Origin: Ferroplasma acidiphilum
GTDB lineage: Archaea > Thermoplasmatota > Thermoplasmata > Thermoplasmatales > Thermoplasmataceae
NCBI RefSeq assembly: GCF_002078355.1
Contig: NZ_CP015363.1
Location: 434,001-498,000, forward strand
Reading direction: 5' to 3'
Length of the DNA stretch: 64,000 bases
Both the position numbers and the translations under genes were made by a program. The notes under the pieces are model-generated. The model was given only the letters and a program-made list of their open reading frames with translations, had not been told where the DNA came from and did no database searches. Below, piece by piece: positions 1-8,662 of this stretch (within the stretch, counting starts at the first letter, position 1; each line of letters starts with the position of its first letter).

Positions 1-26
1 CGGGTGTTCGAATCACCCCCGTGGCG
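1..26 (+). tRNA. 3' end of a tRNA (partial)
   Basis: The window opens in the T arm of a tRNA. A 5-bp stem (GGGTG at 2-6, CACCC at 14-18) closes a canonical TTCGAAT loop (7-13). The acceptor 3' strand CCGTGGC (19-25) and a G discriminator (26) follow. The anticodon lies outside the window, so the identity is unknown. A G discriminator with a 5' strand that would start GCC is common in archaeal tRNA-Ser, but that is only a guess. Confidence 0.75.
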
Positions 27-37
27 TTTCAACAATT

Positions 38-664
38 ATGCGCCAGCAAGGTGATATTGTGGACGAACTGGATGAATTAAGAAACAAAGCTATTGAACTG
101 TTATTAAACGTTGATATAATAAGGGATTGCACCTATGTAAACAGGGATGATTTTGAGCAGGGAACCCTGGAATATGAAGATCTGGATTACCAGGATAAAA
201 ATATGCTCTTTACCATTGACGATTTCACAGTGCTAAATTTAAAGGGTGATAAAAACCATGTGGATAAATTGATTATCAATTTTAACGGCATACATGGGGA
301 TGACCCGGAGAATTTTGATGATGTTGATTTTTACATGGAGAAATATTCGGATATCCTGGAGAAGAATAATAATGTCTCACTTATAAATATAATACCCCTG
401 AGGACAAATAGAAAGGAAACGTTTCTGGCTTTATTTGATAGAACGGAATTTAACGGGATAATTACATTTGATTATATCATAAATACACTTTTTAAAAGTT
501 ATATATTGCCTGTAATAAATATAATAAAACCCGGGGAAGTCCTCATACTTGACAGCAGGCTAAAAAACTCTATAAAAAATGTTCTTGAATCTGACACCAG
601 CATTGATGTGCCTCCAGTATCTATGTTCGACGATATTTCCAGTTACAGAGAAAATTATGATTAA
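38..664 (+). CDS. Hypothetical acidic protein
   Basis: A 208-residue acidic protein I do not recognise. It is soluble, with no signal peptide or membrane helix, and has an Asp/Glu-rich first half and a more hydrophobic segment at about residues 135-175. Two starts are possible: ATG at 38, only 11 bases after the tRNA end, or GTG at 59, which is preceded three bases upstream by the archaeal ribosome-binding core GGTGAT (50-55). The GTG start would give about 201 residues. It lies just upstream of a GNAT gene on the same strand and may share its transcript. No function is assigned. Confidence 0.6.
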   Translation: MRQQGDIVDELDELRNKAIELLLNVDIIRDCTYVNRDDFEQGTLEYEDLDYQDKNMLFTIDDFTVLNLKGDKNHVDKLIINFNGIHGDDPENFDDVDFYMEKYSDILEKNNNVSLINIIPLRTNRKETFLALFDRTEFNGIITFDYIINTLFKSYILPVINIIKPGEVLILDSRLKNSIKNVLESDTSIDVPPVSMFDDISSYRENYD

Positions 665-694
665 ACTATATATGAACGTTTGTTATTTCATTTC

Positions 695-1144
695 ATGCAG
701 GTAAGGCCATACAGGAAGTCTGATTTCCATGGTGTATCAATTATAGAGAAAATGGCATTTGGAGACGAGGCATATTCCAATTTTATGCTTAAAGGCATTT
801 TAAATAGCATTAATGGTTTTACATATGTCCTTGATGACGGTTCAAAACTCCATGGGTACGCAACAATGGGGCCCTTAAATGAACAGGCAATAGATATAGA
901 AAGTATAGGGGTTCTTCCGGAAGACCAGGATATGGGATACGGAAGTATGCTGATTACTGCAATAGAAGCAGAAGCCAGAGCGAGAGGATATTCTATTATT
1001 ATACTCGAAGTGAGGGAGAAAAACGATCATGCAATTAAATTCTATAAAGCCCACGGGTATGAAACATTTGAGTTAATTAATGGGTATTACAGTATGCCGT
1101 TCAATGGTTCAAGAAATGCTTACAGGATGAGAAAAAATATATAA
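695..1144 (+). CDS. GNAT-family N-acetyltransferase (RimI-like)
   Basis: A single-domain acetyltransferase of about 149 residues using acetyl-CoA. The acetyl-CoA loop is visible as DQDMGYGSML, matching the Q/R-x-x-G-x-G/A motif A, followed by an amphipathic helix. The C-terminal part (NDHAIKFYKAHGYE) is the usual motif B with the conserved FY-x-x-x-G-[FY]. It resembles RimI-type ribosomal-protein or N-terminal protein acetyltransferases, but the substrate cannot be read from sequence. ATG at 695 is chosen over TTG at 680 because the beta-1 strand (QVRPYRKSD) starts right after it. The gene follows the acidic hypothetical gene by 30 bases. Confidence 0.8.
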   Translation: MQVRPYRKSDFHGVSIIEKMAFGDEAYSNFMLKGILNSINGFTYVLDDGSKLHGYATMGPLNEQAIDIESIGVLPEDQDMGYGSMLITAIEAEARARGYSIIILEVREKNDHAIKFYKAHGYETFELINGYYSMPFNGSRNAYRMRKNI

Positions 1145-1328
1145 TTCAATGCTTTTTAATTCTATTCAGCATCATATTAAACTCAGACCTGTTCCGTTCC
1201 TGCCTGAATGCAGAAATATCAAAGAATAAATCATGTTTTTCATGTTTTTTTGATATCATGATAATGCAACTCTTCAGTATATTTTATTGCCCACAGACAT
1301 TTTCCTATTTAAAAATAATATATAGATA

Positions 1329-1940
1329 TTACTCGTGTTCTGCATTGCGTTTTTCAAGTTCGGCATCGATTTCATCATCTTTCTCTGCTGGCTTATTGCT
1401 TTTTGCTGATCTCTTTGTCAGGAAATTGGTCAGCAATTCATCCTCGGAGATTGGTGAATCTGAATTTTCACTGAAACCAAGGTTTTCATTTATGCGCTCC
1501 ACCTGATCGTTTATAGAGTTAAGGTTATTGTCAGCGATATCCTTGATGCTTGCAAGTGATCTGAGATAACTTGCCTGCTGGTCCGGTGTAATTTTAAGTG
1601 CCTGGAATACAACCTCACTTTTTCCAATAAGATCCATAGCTTTTCCAGCATCGTTATACATATCCAGCTGTGATGATATGGAATCTAAGAGTATGTTGGT
1701 ACGATCGAAATATGTAGTAAATGCCCTTACGTCTTCTATCTGCTTTTCAAGGCCACGTTCAATATCGTTATAATTCCTTTCCTGAGCAGCCTTTCTGCTC
1801 TCTTCCAGGGACTGCGCCCTTTTTAAAAGGGCCCTTATTGCCCTTTTTAAATTCATCTGTAAATCCTTAATTTTGACTTTAGTTTCTTCCAGCTCTTCGT
1901 CCTTTGAGAGCTTGGGTTTTTTCTTTGGCAAAATAGACAT
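1329..1940 (-). CDS. Snf7/ESCRT-III-like coiled-coil protein (CdvB-like candidate)
   Basis: A 203-residue, almost entirely helical, charged protein. A basic N-terminus (KKKPKLSKDEE) is followed by a long Arg/Lys-rich helix (about residues 18-60), further amphipathic helices (70-150) and an acidic C-terminal tail with many Glu/Asp. This basic-core, acidic-tail layout is that of ESCRT-III (Snf7/CdvB) subunits, which polymerise on membranes and are remodelled by Vps4. No clear proline-rich MIM2 motif is visible. An MIT-AAA ATPase is encoded 1.2 kb away on the same strand, which strengthens the idea. ATG 1940 is chosen over an upstream in-frame start because a TATA-like ATTTATTA lies about 30 bases upstream. 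A generic coiled-coil protein is the alternative. Confidence 0.55.
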   Translation of the reverse strand: MSILPKKKPKLSKDEELEETKVKIKDLQMNLKRAIRALLKRAQSLEESRKAAQERNYNDIERGLEKQIEDVRAFTTYFDRTNILLDSISSQLDMYNDAGKAMDLIGKSEVVFQALKITPDQQASYLRSLASIKDIADNNLNSINDQVERINENLGFSENSDSPISEDELLTNFLTKRSAKSNKPAEKDDEIDAELEKRNAEHE

Positions 1941-2175
1941 AATATTTATAGTATTTACGTGATAATAAATATTTCGGTTTAACCATACTGCCTCATATCT
2001 TCTGTTGCGTATAATTTTCATATGGATATTTTATCTATATATAATATAATATTCAGGAACCCAGCAGGAAGCTGCTACCATCTGTTTATAATAATATTAT
2101 TTTATTAATATATTAAATATGTAATTATTAATACAGGCAAATATTATATTCCGAATAAATATGTTGTAGTAAAAT

Positions 2176-2652
2176 ATGTCTGTTAAAAATAATAATTTTA
2201 AGATAATAATAATTATTGCAATATATGCCACGATATCTTCAATCATTGCCAGCTCAGTAATGATAGTCATTGAACTACTCGGGCTTAAAATTCTGCTACT
2301 CTATATAATTTCATATGCTATAATTATGGCAACAGATATCGCCATTCTTTATTATGCGATAGAGATCATAATGGAAAGATACACTAAAATGCTCAAAATT
2401 ATCAATGAACCGGTAGCAAATGCACCCAGACCCGGTGTTGAAAGAAAAGCTATAGAGTTAACAGATTCTGAAAGCGCAATTGTATCCATACTTGAGAAGA
2501 ATAATGGCAGAATAATGCAGAACTCATTAACAGGCAAAACAGGCTATTCAGCTCCAACAATATCGAGAATTTTAACCACTTTAGAAGAAAAGGGTGTAAT
2601 AGATCGTAGAAGGCATGGCATGACAAATGAAATATCTCTTAAAGAAAGGTGA
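2176..2652 (+). CDS. Membrane-anchored winged-helix DNA-binding protein
   Basis: A 158-residue protein with two predicted transmembrane helices (about residues 8-35 and 37-63) and a C-terminal winged helix-turn-helix (about 95-158). The recognition helix region reads SAPTISRILTTLEEKGVIDRR, typical of MarR/IclR-like wings, with basic residues right after it. The DNA-binding part would face the cytoplasm. Such membrane-tethered regulators are common in archaea. It is divergent from the Snf7-like gene and followed closely by a small membrane protein with a SHOCT tail. Target and signal are unknown. Confidence 0.65.
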   Translation: MSVKNNNFKIIIIIAIYATISSIIASSVMIVIELLGLKILLLYIISYAIIMATDIAILYYAIEIIMERYTKMLKIINEPVANAPRPGVERKAIELTDSESAIVSILEKNNGRIMQNSLTGKTGYSAPTISRILTTLEEKGVIDRRRHGMTNEISLKER

Positions 2653-2709
2653 AATATATTTCAGTGAAATGCATTTCAGATAACAGTTAAAAGCTTTTTC
2701 AGGATACAT

Positions 2710-3075
2710 ATGCATGGAAACAAAAAAATAATCTGGCTAATAATAGGGCTGGCAATATTTGTAGTGGCACTGAGTATGGTGTCTTTCTTCCTGTACGGGA
2801 GGCCGGACATAGCGACTCGTTATTCAGGAGTCTATCCATCAGCAACTGGATTTCCCGGCAGGTTCGCATTTATAATCATGCCCGTGATGGCAATTATATC
2901 TATATTAATCCTTATACTTTTTGTAAGGTTTATTATGAGAATGGCCGGTGGAAGCTCATGCCGCAGGGATATGATATATGACAACTCTGAAGCAATATTG
3001 AGAGAAAGATATGCAAAGGGCGAGATATCAGAGGAGGAATATAAAACAAGGCTGAACAATCTGAAAAACCATTGA
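2710..3075 (+). CDS. Small membrane protein with C-terminal SHOCT domain
   Basis: A 121-residue protein with two membrane helices (about 8-28 and 52-76) and a short C-terminal SHOCT module (about 90-119: ILRERYAKGEISEEEYKTRL), a motif found at the ends of many bacterial and archaeal proteins and thought to help oligomerisation. A short Ser-Ser-Cys-Arg-Arg linker precedes it. It starts 58 bases after the membrane-anchored winged-helix gene, so the two are probably co-transcribed. Its function is unknown; a membrane scaffold or stress protein is a guess. Confidence 0.65.
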   Translation: MHGNKKIIWLIIGLAIFVVALSMVSFFLYGRPDIATRYSGVYPSATGFPGRFAFIIMPVMAIISILILILFVRFIMRMAGGSSCRRDMIYDNSEAILRERYAKGEISEEEYKTRLNNLKNH

Positions 3076-3119
3076 ACTTTAAATTAATTTTTTTATAATT
3101 TTATAATTTTTTATGTACT

Positions 3120-4217
3120 TTACAGATTTAAGATATAATCCTGGTATTTTCTAAGAAGCCCTGCATCTATGGATGGCCGTATCTGTGAAATGACTTCCAG
3201 CAAATCATCTGTGGACACATCAATTTTATTGCCTGTTTTTATTACTTCCATAAATACATTCTGTACAGCTTTCTTGCATATAAATTCTATATCAGCTCCA
3301 GAATACCTCTCTGTTTTATTTGCAAGTTCATCATAATCAATATGGTCTATGTGCTTAACCTCTGAAAGCTTCAACTGGAAAATTTTCTTTCTTGATTCAT
3401 AGTCCGGTGGTGGAATATATATCTTTACATCAAATCTTCCTGGCCTCATAATTGCCTCATCGATTCCCCAGGGATTATTCGTTGCGGCTATGATAAATAC
3501 GTTTCTGTCTTTCTGGGATGTTAACCCGCCAACTTCGGTGAGAAGCTGTGAAACACCTCTCCTGGCAGCATCAGATTCTGAGCCTGACCTCTTTGGCACC
3601 AGCGTATCGATCTCATCAAAAAATAATATGGATGGTGATAATAGATAGGCAGCACGGAAAAGGAGGGAAATATTTTTCTCAAACTGGCCGAACCACTGGC
3701 TGTAAAGTGTTGATGGATTTACATTTATAAAATTGGCTTTTACTTCATTCGCAATAGCCTTAACGATGAAGGTTTTTCCGGTGCCTGGTGGGCCATAAAG
3801 AAGCATGCCGCCGCTGAATTCAATATTATATTCCTGTGATAGCTCTTTATACCGCATAGGGTATATTATCTTTGACATAATCTCTGTTTTTACATTTTCT
3901 AATCCAGCAACATCCTGAAATGTAACTTTTGGAATCTCAGGTGGCTCTATATTCAATGTCCCAAGTATCTTTTTCCCCTCAGAAATCCTGTCCTCCTCAA
4001 CAGCTTCTCCACCTATGGATTCATATATTTTTTTAAGGTTGGCTGCCTGCTCCAGCCTTTTCTGTTTTATTTTTCCCGTTGACCTGGAAGCTATTTCCAG
4101 AACCTCCTTATATGCTGCCTTATAAGTTTTGGCTGCTTCATTTTTATTCCCTGAGGATTCCTCCTCAATTGCTTTTCTAATCAGAAGGCTTACATGGTCA
4201 ATTTTTGTTTCAGTCAT
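3120..4217 (-). CDS. MIT-domain AAA ATPase, Vps4/CdvC-like
   Basis: A 365-residue ATPase. Residues 1-75 form a helical hairpin typical of an MIT domain. The AAA module follows with Walker A GPPGTGKT, pore-loop region (SQWFGQFEKN), Walker B ILFFDEID, sensor 1 (AATNNP) and arginine-finger region (RPGRFD). A C-terminal helix resembles the Vps4 C-terminal extension. One MIT plus one AAA domain is the Vps4/katanin (meiotic) clade layout and is shared with crenarchaeal CdvC, which disassembles ESCRT-III polymers. ATG 4217 has GGAG seven bases upstream and overlaps the preceding gene by 8 bases, so the two are translationally coupled. A Snf7-like gene lies nearby. Confidence 0.85.
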   Translation of the reverse strand: MTETKIDHVSLLIRKAIEEESSGNKNEAAKTYKAAYKEVLEIASRSTGKIKQKRLEQAANLKKIYESIGGEAVEEDRISEGKKILGTLNIEPPEIPKVTFQDVAGLENVKTEIMSKIIYPMRYKELSQEYNIEFSGGMLLYGPPGTGKTFIVKAIANEVKANFINVNPSTLYSQWFGQFEKNISLLFRAAYLLSPSILFFDEIDTLVPKRSGSESDAARRGVSQLLTEVGGLTSQKDRNVFIIAATNNPWGIDEAIMRPGRFDVKIYIPPPDYESRKKIFQLKLSEVKHIDHIDYDELANKTERYSGADIEFICKKAVQNVFMEVIKTGNKIDVSTDDLLEVISQIRPSIDAGLLRKYQDYILNL

Positions 4218-4662
4218 AGTACTGCTCCGTGTCATCAACATTTACCGATGTCTGGCTGTATAGTTTTGTATGTTTCCACCCGCATGAAATAAAATCAAGC
4301 TTTAACTTAACAATGTAATCATTGGGAAATATGGCATAAGAAGTCAACTTTATGGCTATCTGTTTTGGGAAAAAAAGGTAATCCTTGGCTTCTTCACCCT
4401 GTCCACTATAAAATATCATCTTTACCCGACTTCCAATAATCTGGGTGTAATCCTTTGGCCCTGTACGTATCTGGGGGTTCAGGCTCTCATTCTCATCAAT
4501 AAATTTCTTAATCTGTTCAATGGTTCCATTCAGTAAACAGCCCACCTTAATTGTATACATTTCAAGAACCTTTTTAGGGACATTAATGTAAACTTTCGAA
4601 GCAAGTTCATTTTCCATTTCATGATCCGATAACCGGATTAATGTCCGCACGATAAGGCTCAT
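4210..4662 (-). CDS. Unknown protein coupled to the Vps4-like ATPase
   Basis: A 150-residue protein of unknown family, with no membrane helix or signal peptide. The first half (VYINVPKKVLEMYTIKVGCLLNG) resembles a small beta-rich module and may bind protein or nucleic acid. The rest is mixed beta strand. The start ATG 4662 is supported by AAGGAGAATT directly before it. It overlaps the Vps4-like gene by 8 bases and so is made together with it. This coupling suggests a partner or adaptor of the ATPase, but nothing in the sequence proves it. Confidence 0.65.
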   Translation of the reverse strand: MSLIVRTLIRLSDHEMENELASKVYINVPKKVLEMYTIKVGCLLNGTIEQIKKFIDENESLNPQIRTGPKDYTQIIGSRVKMIFYSGQGEEAKDYLFFPKQIAIKLTSYAIFPNDYIVKLKLDFISCGWKHTKLYSQTSVNVDDTEQYYD

Positions 4663-4807
4663 AATTCTCCTTAAATATAATAATATCACATTATTTAACT
4701 TTATTTGTGTATTGTTTTATATTATCAGGTAGTTATCAATAGGTGAAGTACAATCTGAGTAATAACCGATAAGCTTTAATTCCCCAATCAATTACGTTAA
4801 ATATATC

Positions 4808-5701
4808 ATGGAATCATATGAAGTAAAGGAAATGCCAATCTCCTATAGCAGGGAAATAAAATTATCATTCTGTGCAGTAGCGGATGAAATTTCAGACCAG
4901 ATGAAAAAATCACTTGAAAGCATAATAAATGTGGCTGAGGAGATAGGATACCCTTATGAACTTGTGATAACTACCCACATTCCTGTAGATGTTAAATCAG
5001 ATAAAATTAAATTTATCAATGAAGCATTTACCACACCGGGTGCCGGGAAACAGCTGGCATATATTCATAGCAATGGAAACTACCTGATAATATTTAACCC
5101 ATATAATATATACAGCCCTGAAACATCGGACGTTGTTCACAGTTTTCTTGAAAAAAGGGAAAAAAGGGCGTTAATATATAATTTAATCGTAATTTCACGT
5201 GATCTACTGGATAAAACCGGGGGATGGAGAGATCTACGGGAGTATGAGGATATAGACCTTCTAGCCAGAATTGCAGCAGAAGGTGGTATTGTGGCATTCC
5301 CGGCAGAGCGGTATGATTCTTTATTGTACAGGGTTCCAGATAAAGAATCGTTTATAGATAGATTCTTAAATTTCCGCGACGCCATAATCTCATGCAATTT
5401 TGGTTTGAAAGATATAAAAATATTCCATATCGAGCCATTTTATGTATCGTTCATATCCTTGCTGTTGAGCAAATTATCAAGAACGAAACCTTACAAATTC
5501 AAGGAAAATAATCGTATAATAGTTATGGAAGGCATAATGGAATCGTTGATTTTGAAGGATTTTGAAAATTATTTCATTCCTGTAACTATTCCAAAACTAC
5601 ACATCAGCTCTACCGAGCTTAATTATATGGAAAAAAGGAGTTACCTGTGGAACAAAGTTAATAAAAGCATTATGGAAATAATACAGGTCAGTGATAATTA
5701 A
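4808..5701 (+). CDS. Glycosyltransferase family 2-like protein (GT-A fold)
   Basis: A 297-residue protein with features of GT-A glycosyltransferases. The N-terminal part (about 20-100) has the alternating strand/helix pattern of a nucleotide-sugar binding fold. The segment GGWRDLREYEDIDLLARIAAEGG (residues about 138-160 in outline) carries the Glu-Asp of the family 2 acceptor-side motif. A clear DxD metal motif is not obvious; the equivalent place reads FNPYN. The C-terminal 100 residues are unassigned. It stands alone, with its own upstream region. A role in glycolipid or S-layer-like glycoprotein synthesis is a guess from the family. Confidence 0.55.
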   Translation: MESYEVKEMPISYSREIKLSFCAVADEISDQMKKSLESIINVAEEIGYPYELVITTHIPVDVKSDKIKFINEAFTTPGAGKQLAYIHSNGNYLIIFNPYNIYSPETSDVVHSFLEKREKRALIYNLIVISRDLLDKTGGWRDLREYEDIDLLARIAAEGGIVAFPAERYDSLLYRVPDKESFIDRFLNFRDAIISCNFGLKDIKIFHIEPFYVSFISLLLSKLSRTKPYKFKENNRIIVMEGIMESLILKDFENYFIPVTIPKLHISSTELNYMEKRSYLWNKVNKSIMEIIQVSDN

Positions 5702-5828
5702 TTTTCCAGCTGCTAACTTAGCAGAGCTGTCTTTTATGCATTTTTAAATCAATAAATTTTATAAAACTTCTATCTGTTCGAACTAAACACTCCAGATAAG
5801 GATAAATATCAAATATAGTTACCTGGAC

Positions 5829-6326
5829 ATGGATACAGGCATCATTTATAGAAAAGCCAGTTTAGATGACGTACCTTATATAGCAGATATCTGGAATCAG
5901 GGAATAGATTCAGGGAATGCGACCTTTGAAATAAAGAAAAGAGACCCGGTGTGGACATCTGACTGGCTTGTCAAACGTGACCCGAGGTATGTGGTGCTGG
6001 TTGCCGGTAACAGGAATAACATTCTCGGCTGGCTTTCCCTGAACCCATTTTCCAGCAGGGAGGCATATAGATTTGTTGCCGATATTTCTATTTATGTAGA
6101 AAACAGCTATCATGGTAGGGGAATCGGTTCTGGCCTTCTTGACCACGGCATAATAGAAGCAAAAATAAACGGATTCCATAAACTGGTTTTAACCATGCTC
6201 CGTGACAATGAAATTGCCAGGAAACTTTATATTTCCAGAGGTTTCAGCACAGTTGGAATCATGCATGAACAGGGCATTTTAAATAATAAATGGATTGACA
6301 CCGAAATTATGGAAAAAATATTATAA
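5829..6326 (+). CDS. GNAT acyltransferase, phosphinothricin/amino-acid acetyltransferase type
   Basis: A 165-residue GNAT enzyme of the Pat/MnaT subfamily, whose known members N-acylate phosphinothricin, methionine derivatives or other amino acids. Typical traits are the opening RKASLDDVPYIADIWNQGI, the DISIYVENSYHGRGIGSGLL acyl-CoA loop (R/Q-x-x-G-x-G) and RKLYISRGFSTVGIMHEQG near the C-terminus. It faces, tail to tail and 12 bases apart, the M20 hydrolase and N-acylamino-acid racemase genes. That neighbourhood suggests it may N-acylate amino acids in a D- to L-amino-acid conversion route. Confidence 0.75.
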   Translation: MDTGIIYRKASLDDVPYIADIWNQGIDSGNATFEIKKRDPVWTSDWLVKRDPRYVVLVAGNRNNILGWLSLNPFSSREAYRFVADISIYVENSYHGRGIGSGLLDHGIIEAKINGFHKLVLTMLRDNEIARKLYISRGFSTVGIMHEQGILNNKWIDTEIMEKIL

Positions 6327-6338
6327 ATTATTATAGAG

Positions 6339-7469
6339 TTAAGGCCAATTAATATCTTTCAAAGCCAGATATAACAGGGCCGTCCTCTCTGGAATTTTAT
6401 CAACAACTATGTACTCATTTTCAGAGTGGGCTCCAGCACCTACAGCTCCAAGCCCATCTATAACCGGGCAGTAATATGAACAGAAATTTCCATCACTTCC
6501 TCCGGCAACAGAAGCTTCATCCAGATCTAGCCCGAGGTTTTCACCAATTTCCCTGACCTTCAGGAAAAGCTCTTTTGAATCTTCACTTTTTACAAGAGGA
6601 GGCCTCAATTTGTATTCCAGTTCCTTTCTGGAACCGTGGAATCTGAGAGGAGTATTTTCCAATGCTTCTATAATCCTTTCTGATTCTTCCGGCAGTTTGT
6701 ATCTTATATCCATTATCCCTTCACAGTAATCCGGTATCACATTGGATCTGGTACCTCCATTTATAACATCTAAATTTATGGAAGTGCCTTTCTGTTTATC
6801 GTTTAATTTCTCTATAACCGGTATCATATAAGCCATCTCATATATTGCATTTATGCCTTTTTCCGGTTCAAGGCCGGCATGTGATGCTTTTCCATAAATC
6901 TTTAGGGTTATTGTACCAACTCCACTTCTCTCTGTCTTCAGGGCTCCATCAAGGGATGGTTCCATTACAAAGGTGAAAATTGATTTTTTTGCCTCACTGA
7001 TAATAAGGTCCTTAGAGGAGCCTGATTCTATTTCTTCATCTGAGGTGATTAGAAGAACAATGCTGTATTTTAACTCCTTATTTTTCACAAGTGCTTTAAG
7101 GGCATACACCGTCTGTACCAGCCCTGTTTTCATATCAAATATCCCCGGCCCATAGCCCTTTCCATTCTCAACTTTAAATGGCCTTGATTTAATAGTACCT
7201 TCAGGAAAAACAGTGTCATAATGGCATAGTAGAAGTATCCGGTTATCTGATTTACCCTTTATGGCCAGGCGCAAATCATTTCCCGCACTCTCTGATTTAA
7301 TAATTTCCGGGGCAATTCCCAGATTCTCTTTCAGATAACCTGCCATATACCCTGCAAATTTATCCAGAAGCACTTTGTCTGTTGAAGGAGTTTCCATCTC
7401 TACTAATGATTTTAAATCTGATAGCATTGAATCCTGCTGGCTTTTGAAATACTGGAATACATTATTCAT
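6339..7469 (-). CDS. M20-family metallohydrolase (N-acyl-amino-acid hydrolase / carboxypeptidase)
   Basis: A 376-residue zinc hydrolase of the glutamate carboxypeptidase (CPG2)/ArgE family. Visible metal and catalytic residues are His-x-Asp in CHYDTVF, the bridging Asp in PGIFDMK, the Glu-Glu pair in TSDEEIES, Glu in VMEPS and the last His in GAHSENEY. The central dimerisation lid (about 180-290) is present. The start overlaps the stop of the upstream racemase gene by 4 bases (ATGA), a strong sign of a single operon and joint function: removal of an N-acyl group from an L-amino acid. A peptidase role is the alternative. Confidence 0.8.
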   Translation of the reverse strand: MNNVFQYFKSQQDSMLSDLKSLVEMETPSTDKVLLDKFAGYMAGYLKENLGIAPEIIKSESAGNDLRLAIKGKSDNRILLLCHYDTVFPEGTIKSRPFKVENGKGYGPGIFDMKTGLVQTVYALKALVKNKELKYSIVLLITSDEEIESGSSKDLIISEAKKSIFTFVMEPSLDGALKTERSGVGTITLKIYGKASHAGLEPEKGINAIYEMAYMIPVIEKLNDKQKGTSINLDVINGGTRSNVIPDYCEGIMDIRYKLPEESERIIEALENTPLRFHGSRKELEYKLRPPLVKSEDSKELFLKVREIGENLGLDLDEASVAGGSDGNFCSYYCPVIDGLGAVGAGAHSENEYIVVDKIPERTALLYLALKDINWP

Positions 7470-8551
7470 GCTATTATCCCCTCTTCAACGGTATATTTTT
7501 TTAGATACTCTTCACTGATTTCAACACCGATGCCTGTACCCTTATTAGGCTTAATTGTGCCATTTTCCATTGTGAATGGATTCTTAACTATGTCATTTTT
7601 AAAGTATTTGTCATTGGGCGATGTGTCTCCAGGATAATTAATATCAGAAAGAGATGCCATGGAAACATTAAAGGACCTTCCGATTCCAGTTTCTAACATT
7701 CCTCCAATCCATACATGGCCCTTGAATTCCTTCACTATTCCCATAACTTTTAAGGAATTTCCGATTCCGCCTAGCCTTCCCTCTTTTATGTTTATAACCT
7801 TACACGCACCCATTTCAAATGCTTTCTGTGCCTTCTCCGGTGAAGTAATAGATTCATCCAGGCATAATGGCGTGGATAATCCCTTTGCAAGCCTTGAATG
7901 GTATATTATATCATCATGGTACAGGGGCTGCTCCAGATATACAAGATTGTATCTGTCTATTTTTTTAATCAAATCAAAATCCTTCTCGGTATAATCGCTG
8001 TTGGCGTCTGCACTTAAAACTATATCCGGAAAATTGTCCCTTACAGCACTTAGTATACCTATTTCCTTTCCCTTCATTATTTTGACTTTAATTCTTTTAT
8101 ATCCACGGTCAAGGGCTTCCTGTATCTTCTTTAATGTAACGTTTATATCATCCATTCCAAGTGATATTCCAACGTTTGCATATCCCCTGCTGTGCCCTAT
8201 GTAATCTACCAGGGATTTTTTATTTGCTTTTGCATAATAATCATAGAGAAGCATTTCCATGGAAGCTTTTGCCATATTATTGCCTTTTATAAATTTTACC
8301 TGTTCATTGAATTCATCCGGCTCTGGAAGGCCTTTTACTACTGGTGCAAGATACTGTTTTACAATATGGAATACTGTATAATTATCTTCTGAGCCATAAA
8401 AAGGATTTTCGTCGGTAACACTTTCAGAATAAGCAGTTATTCCATTATGTTCAAGCTTGAAAACATAAACATCCTTGTTTACATCTGTTCCGAAGCTGGT
8501 TGTGAATGGGCTTATCAGTGGCATTTTTAGCTTGTGGTAAGTTATTTTCAT
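7466..8551 (-). CDS. Enolase-superfamily N-acylamino-acid racemase / o-succinylbenzoate synthase-like
   Basis: A 361-residue enolase-superfamily enzyme of the muconate-lactonising branch. The catalytic Lys-x-Lys is in RIKVKI. Metal ligands are Asp in SADANS, Glu in LEQPL and Asp in CLDES. The second catalytic lysine is in INIKEGRLGG. The signature GGMLETGIGR near residue 290 is typical of the OSBS/NSAR group, which makes o-succinylbenzoate, racemises N-succinyl or N-acetyl amino acids, or does both. The 4-base overlap with an M20 hydrolase favours N-acylamino-acid racemisation. It has a TATA-like GATTTATAACC about 30 bases upstream. Confidence 0.75.
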   Translation of the reverse strand: MKITYHKLKMPLISPFTTSFGTDVNKDVYVFKLEHNGITAYSESVTDENPFYGSEDNYTVFHIVKQYLAPVVKGLPEPDEFNEQVKFIKGNNMAKASMEMLLYDYYAKANKKSLVDYIGHSRGYANVGISLGMDDINVTLKKIQEALDRGYKRIKVKIMKGKEIGILSAVRDNFPDIVLSADANSDYTEKDFDLIKKIDRYNLVYLEQPLYHDDIIYHSRLAKGLSTPLCLDESITSPEKAQKAFEMGACKVINIKEGRLGGIGNSLKVMGIVKEFKGHVWIGGMLETGIGRSFNVSMASLSDINYPGDTSPNDKYFKNDIVKNPFTMENGTIKPNKGTGIGVEISEEYLKKYTVEEGIIA

Positions 8552-8662
8552 AAAAATATAATACGTCTGGTTATAAATCTATTCCTATTTTCCAGTTTTA
8601 CCATTTAGCATTATTTCTGGCTTCTGATAAACTCTTTATATATTATTATTATCAATTTTACC

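Noticed and set aside
1258-1506. Plus-strand open frame opposite the Snf7-like gene
   Set aside because: Serine-rich shadow of the helical gene on the other strand, with no promoter or ribosome-binding site.
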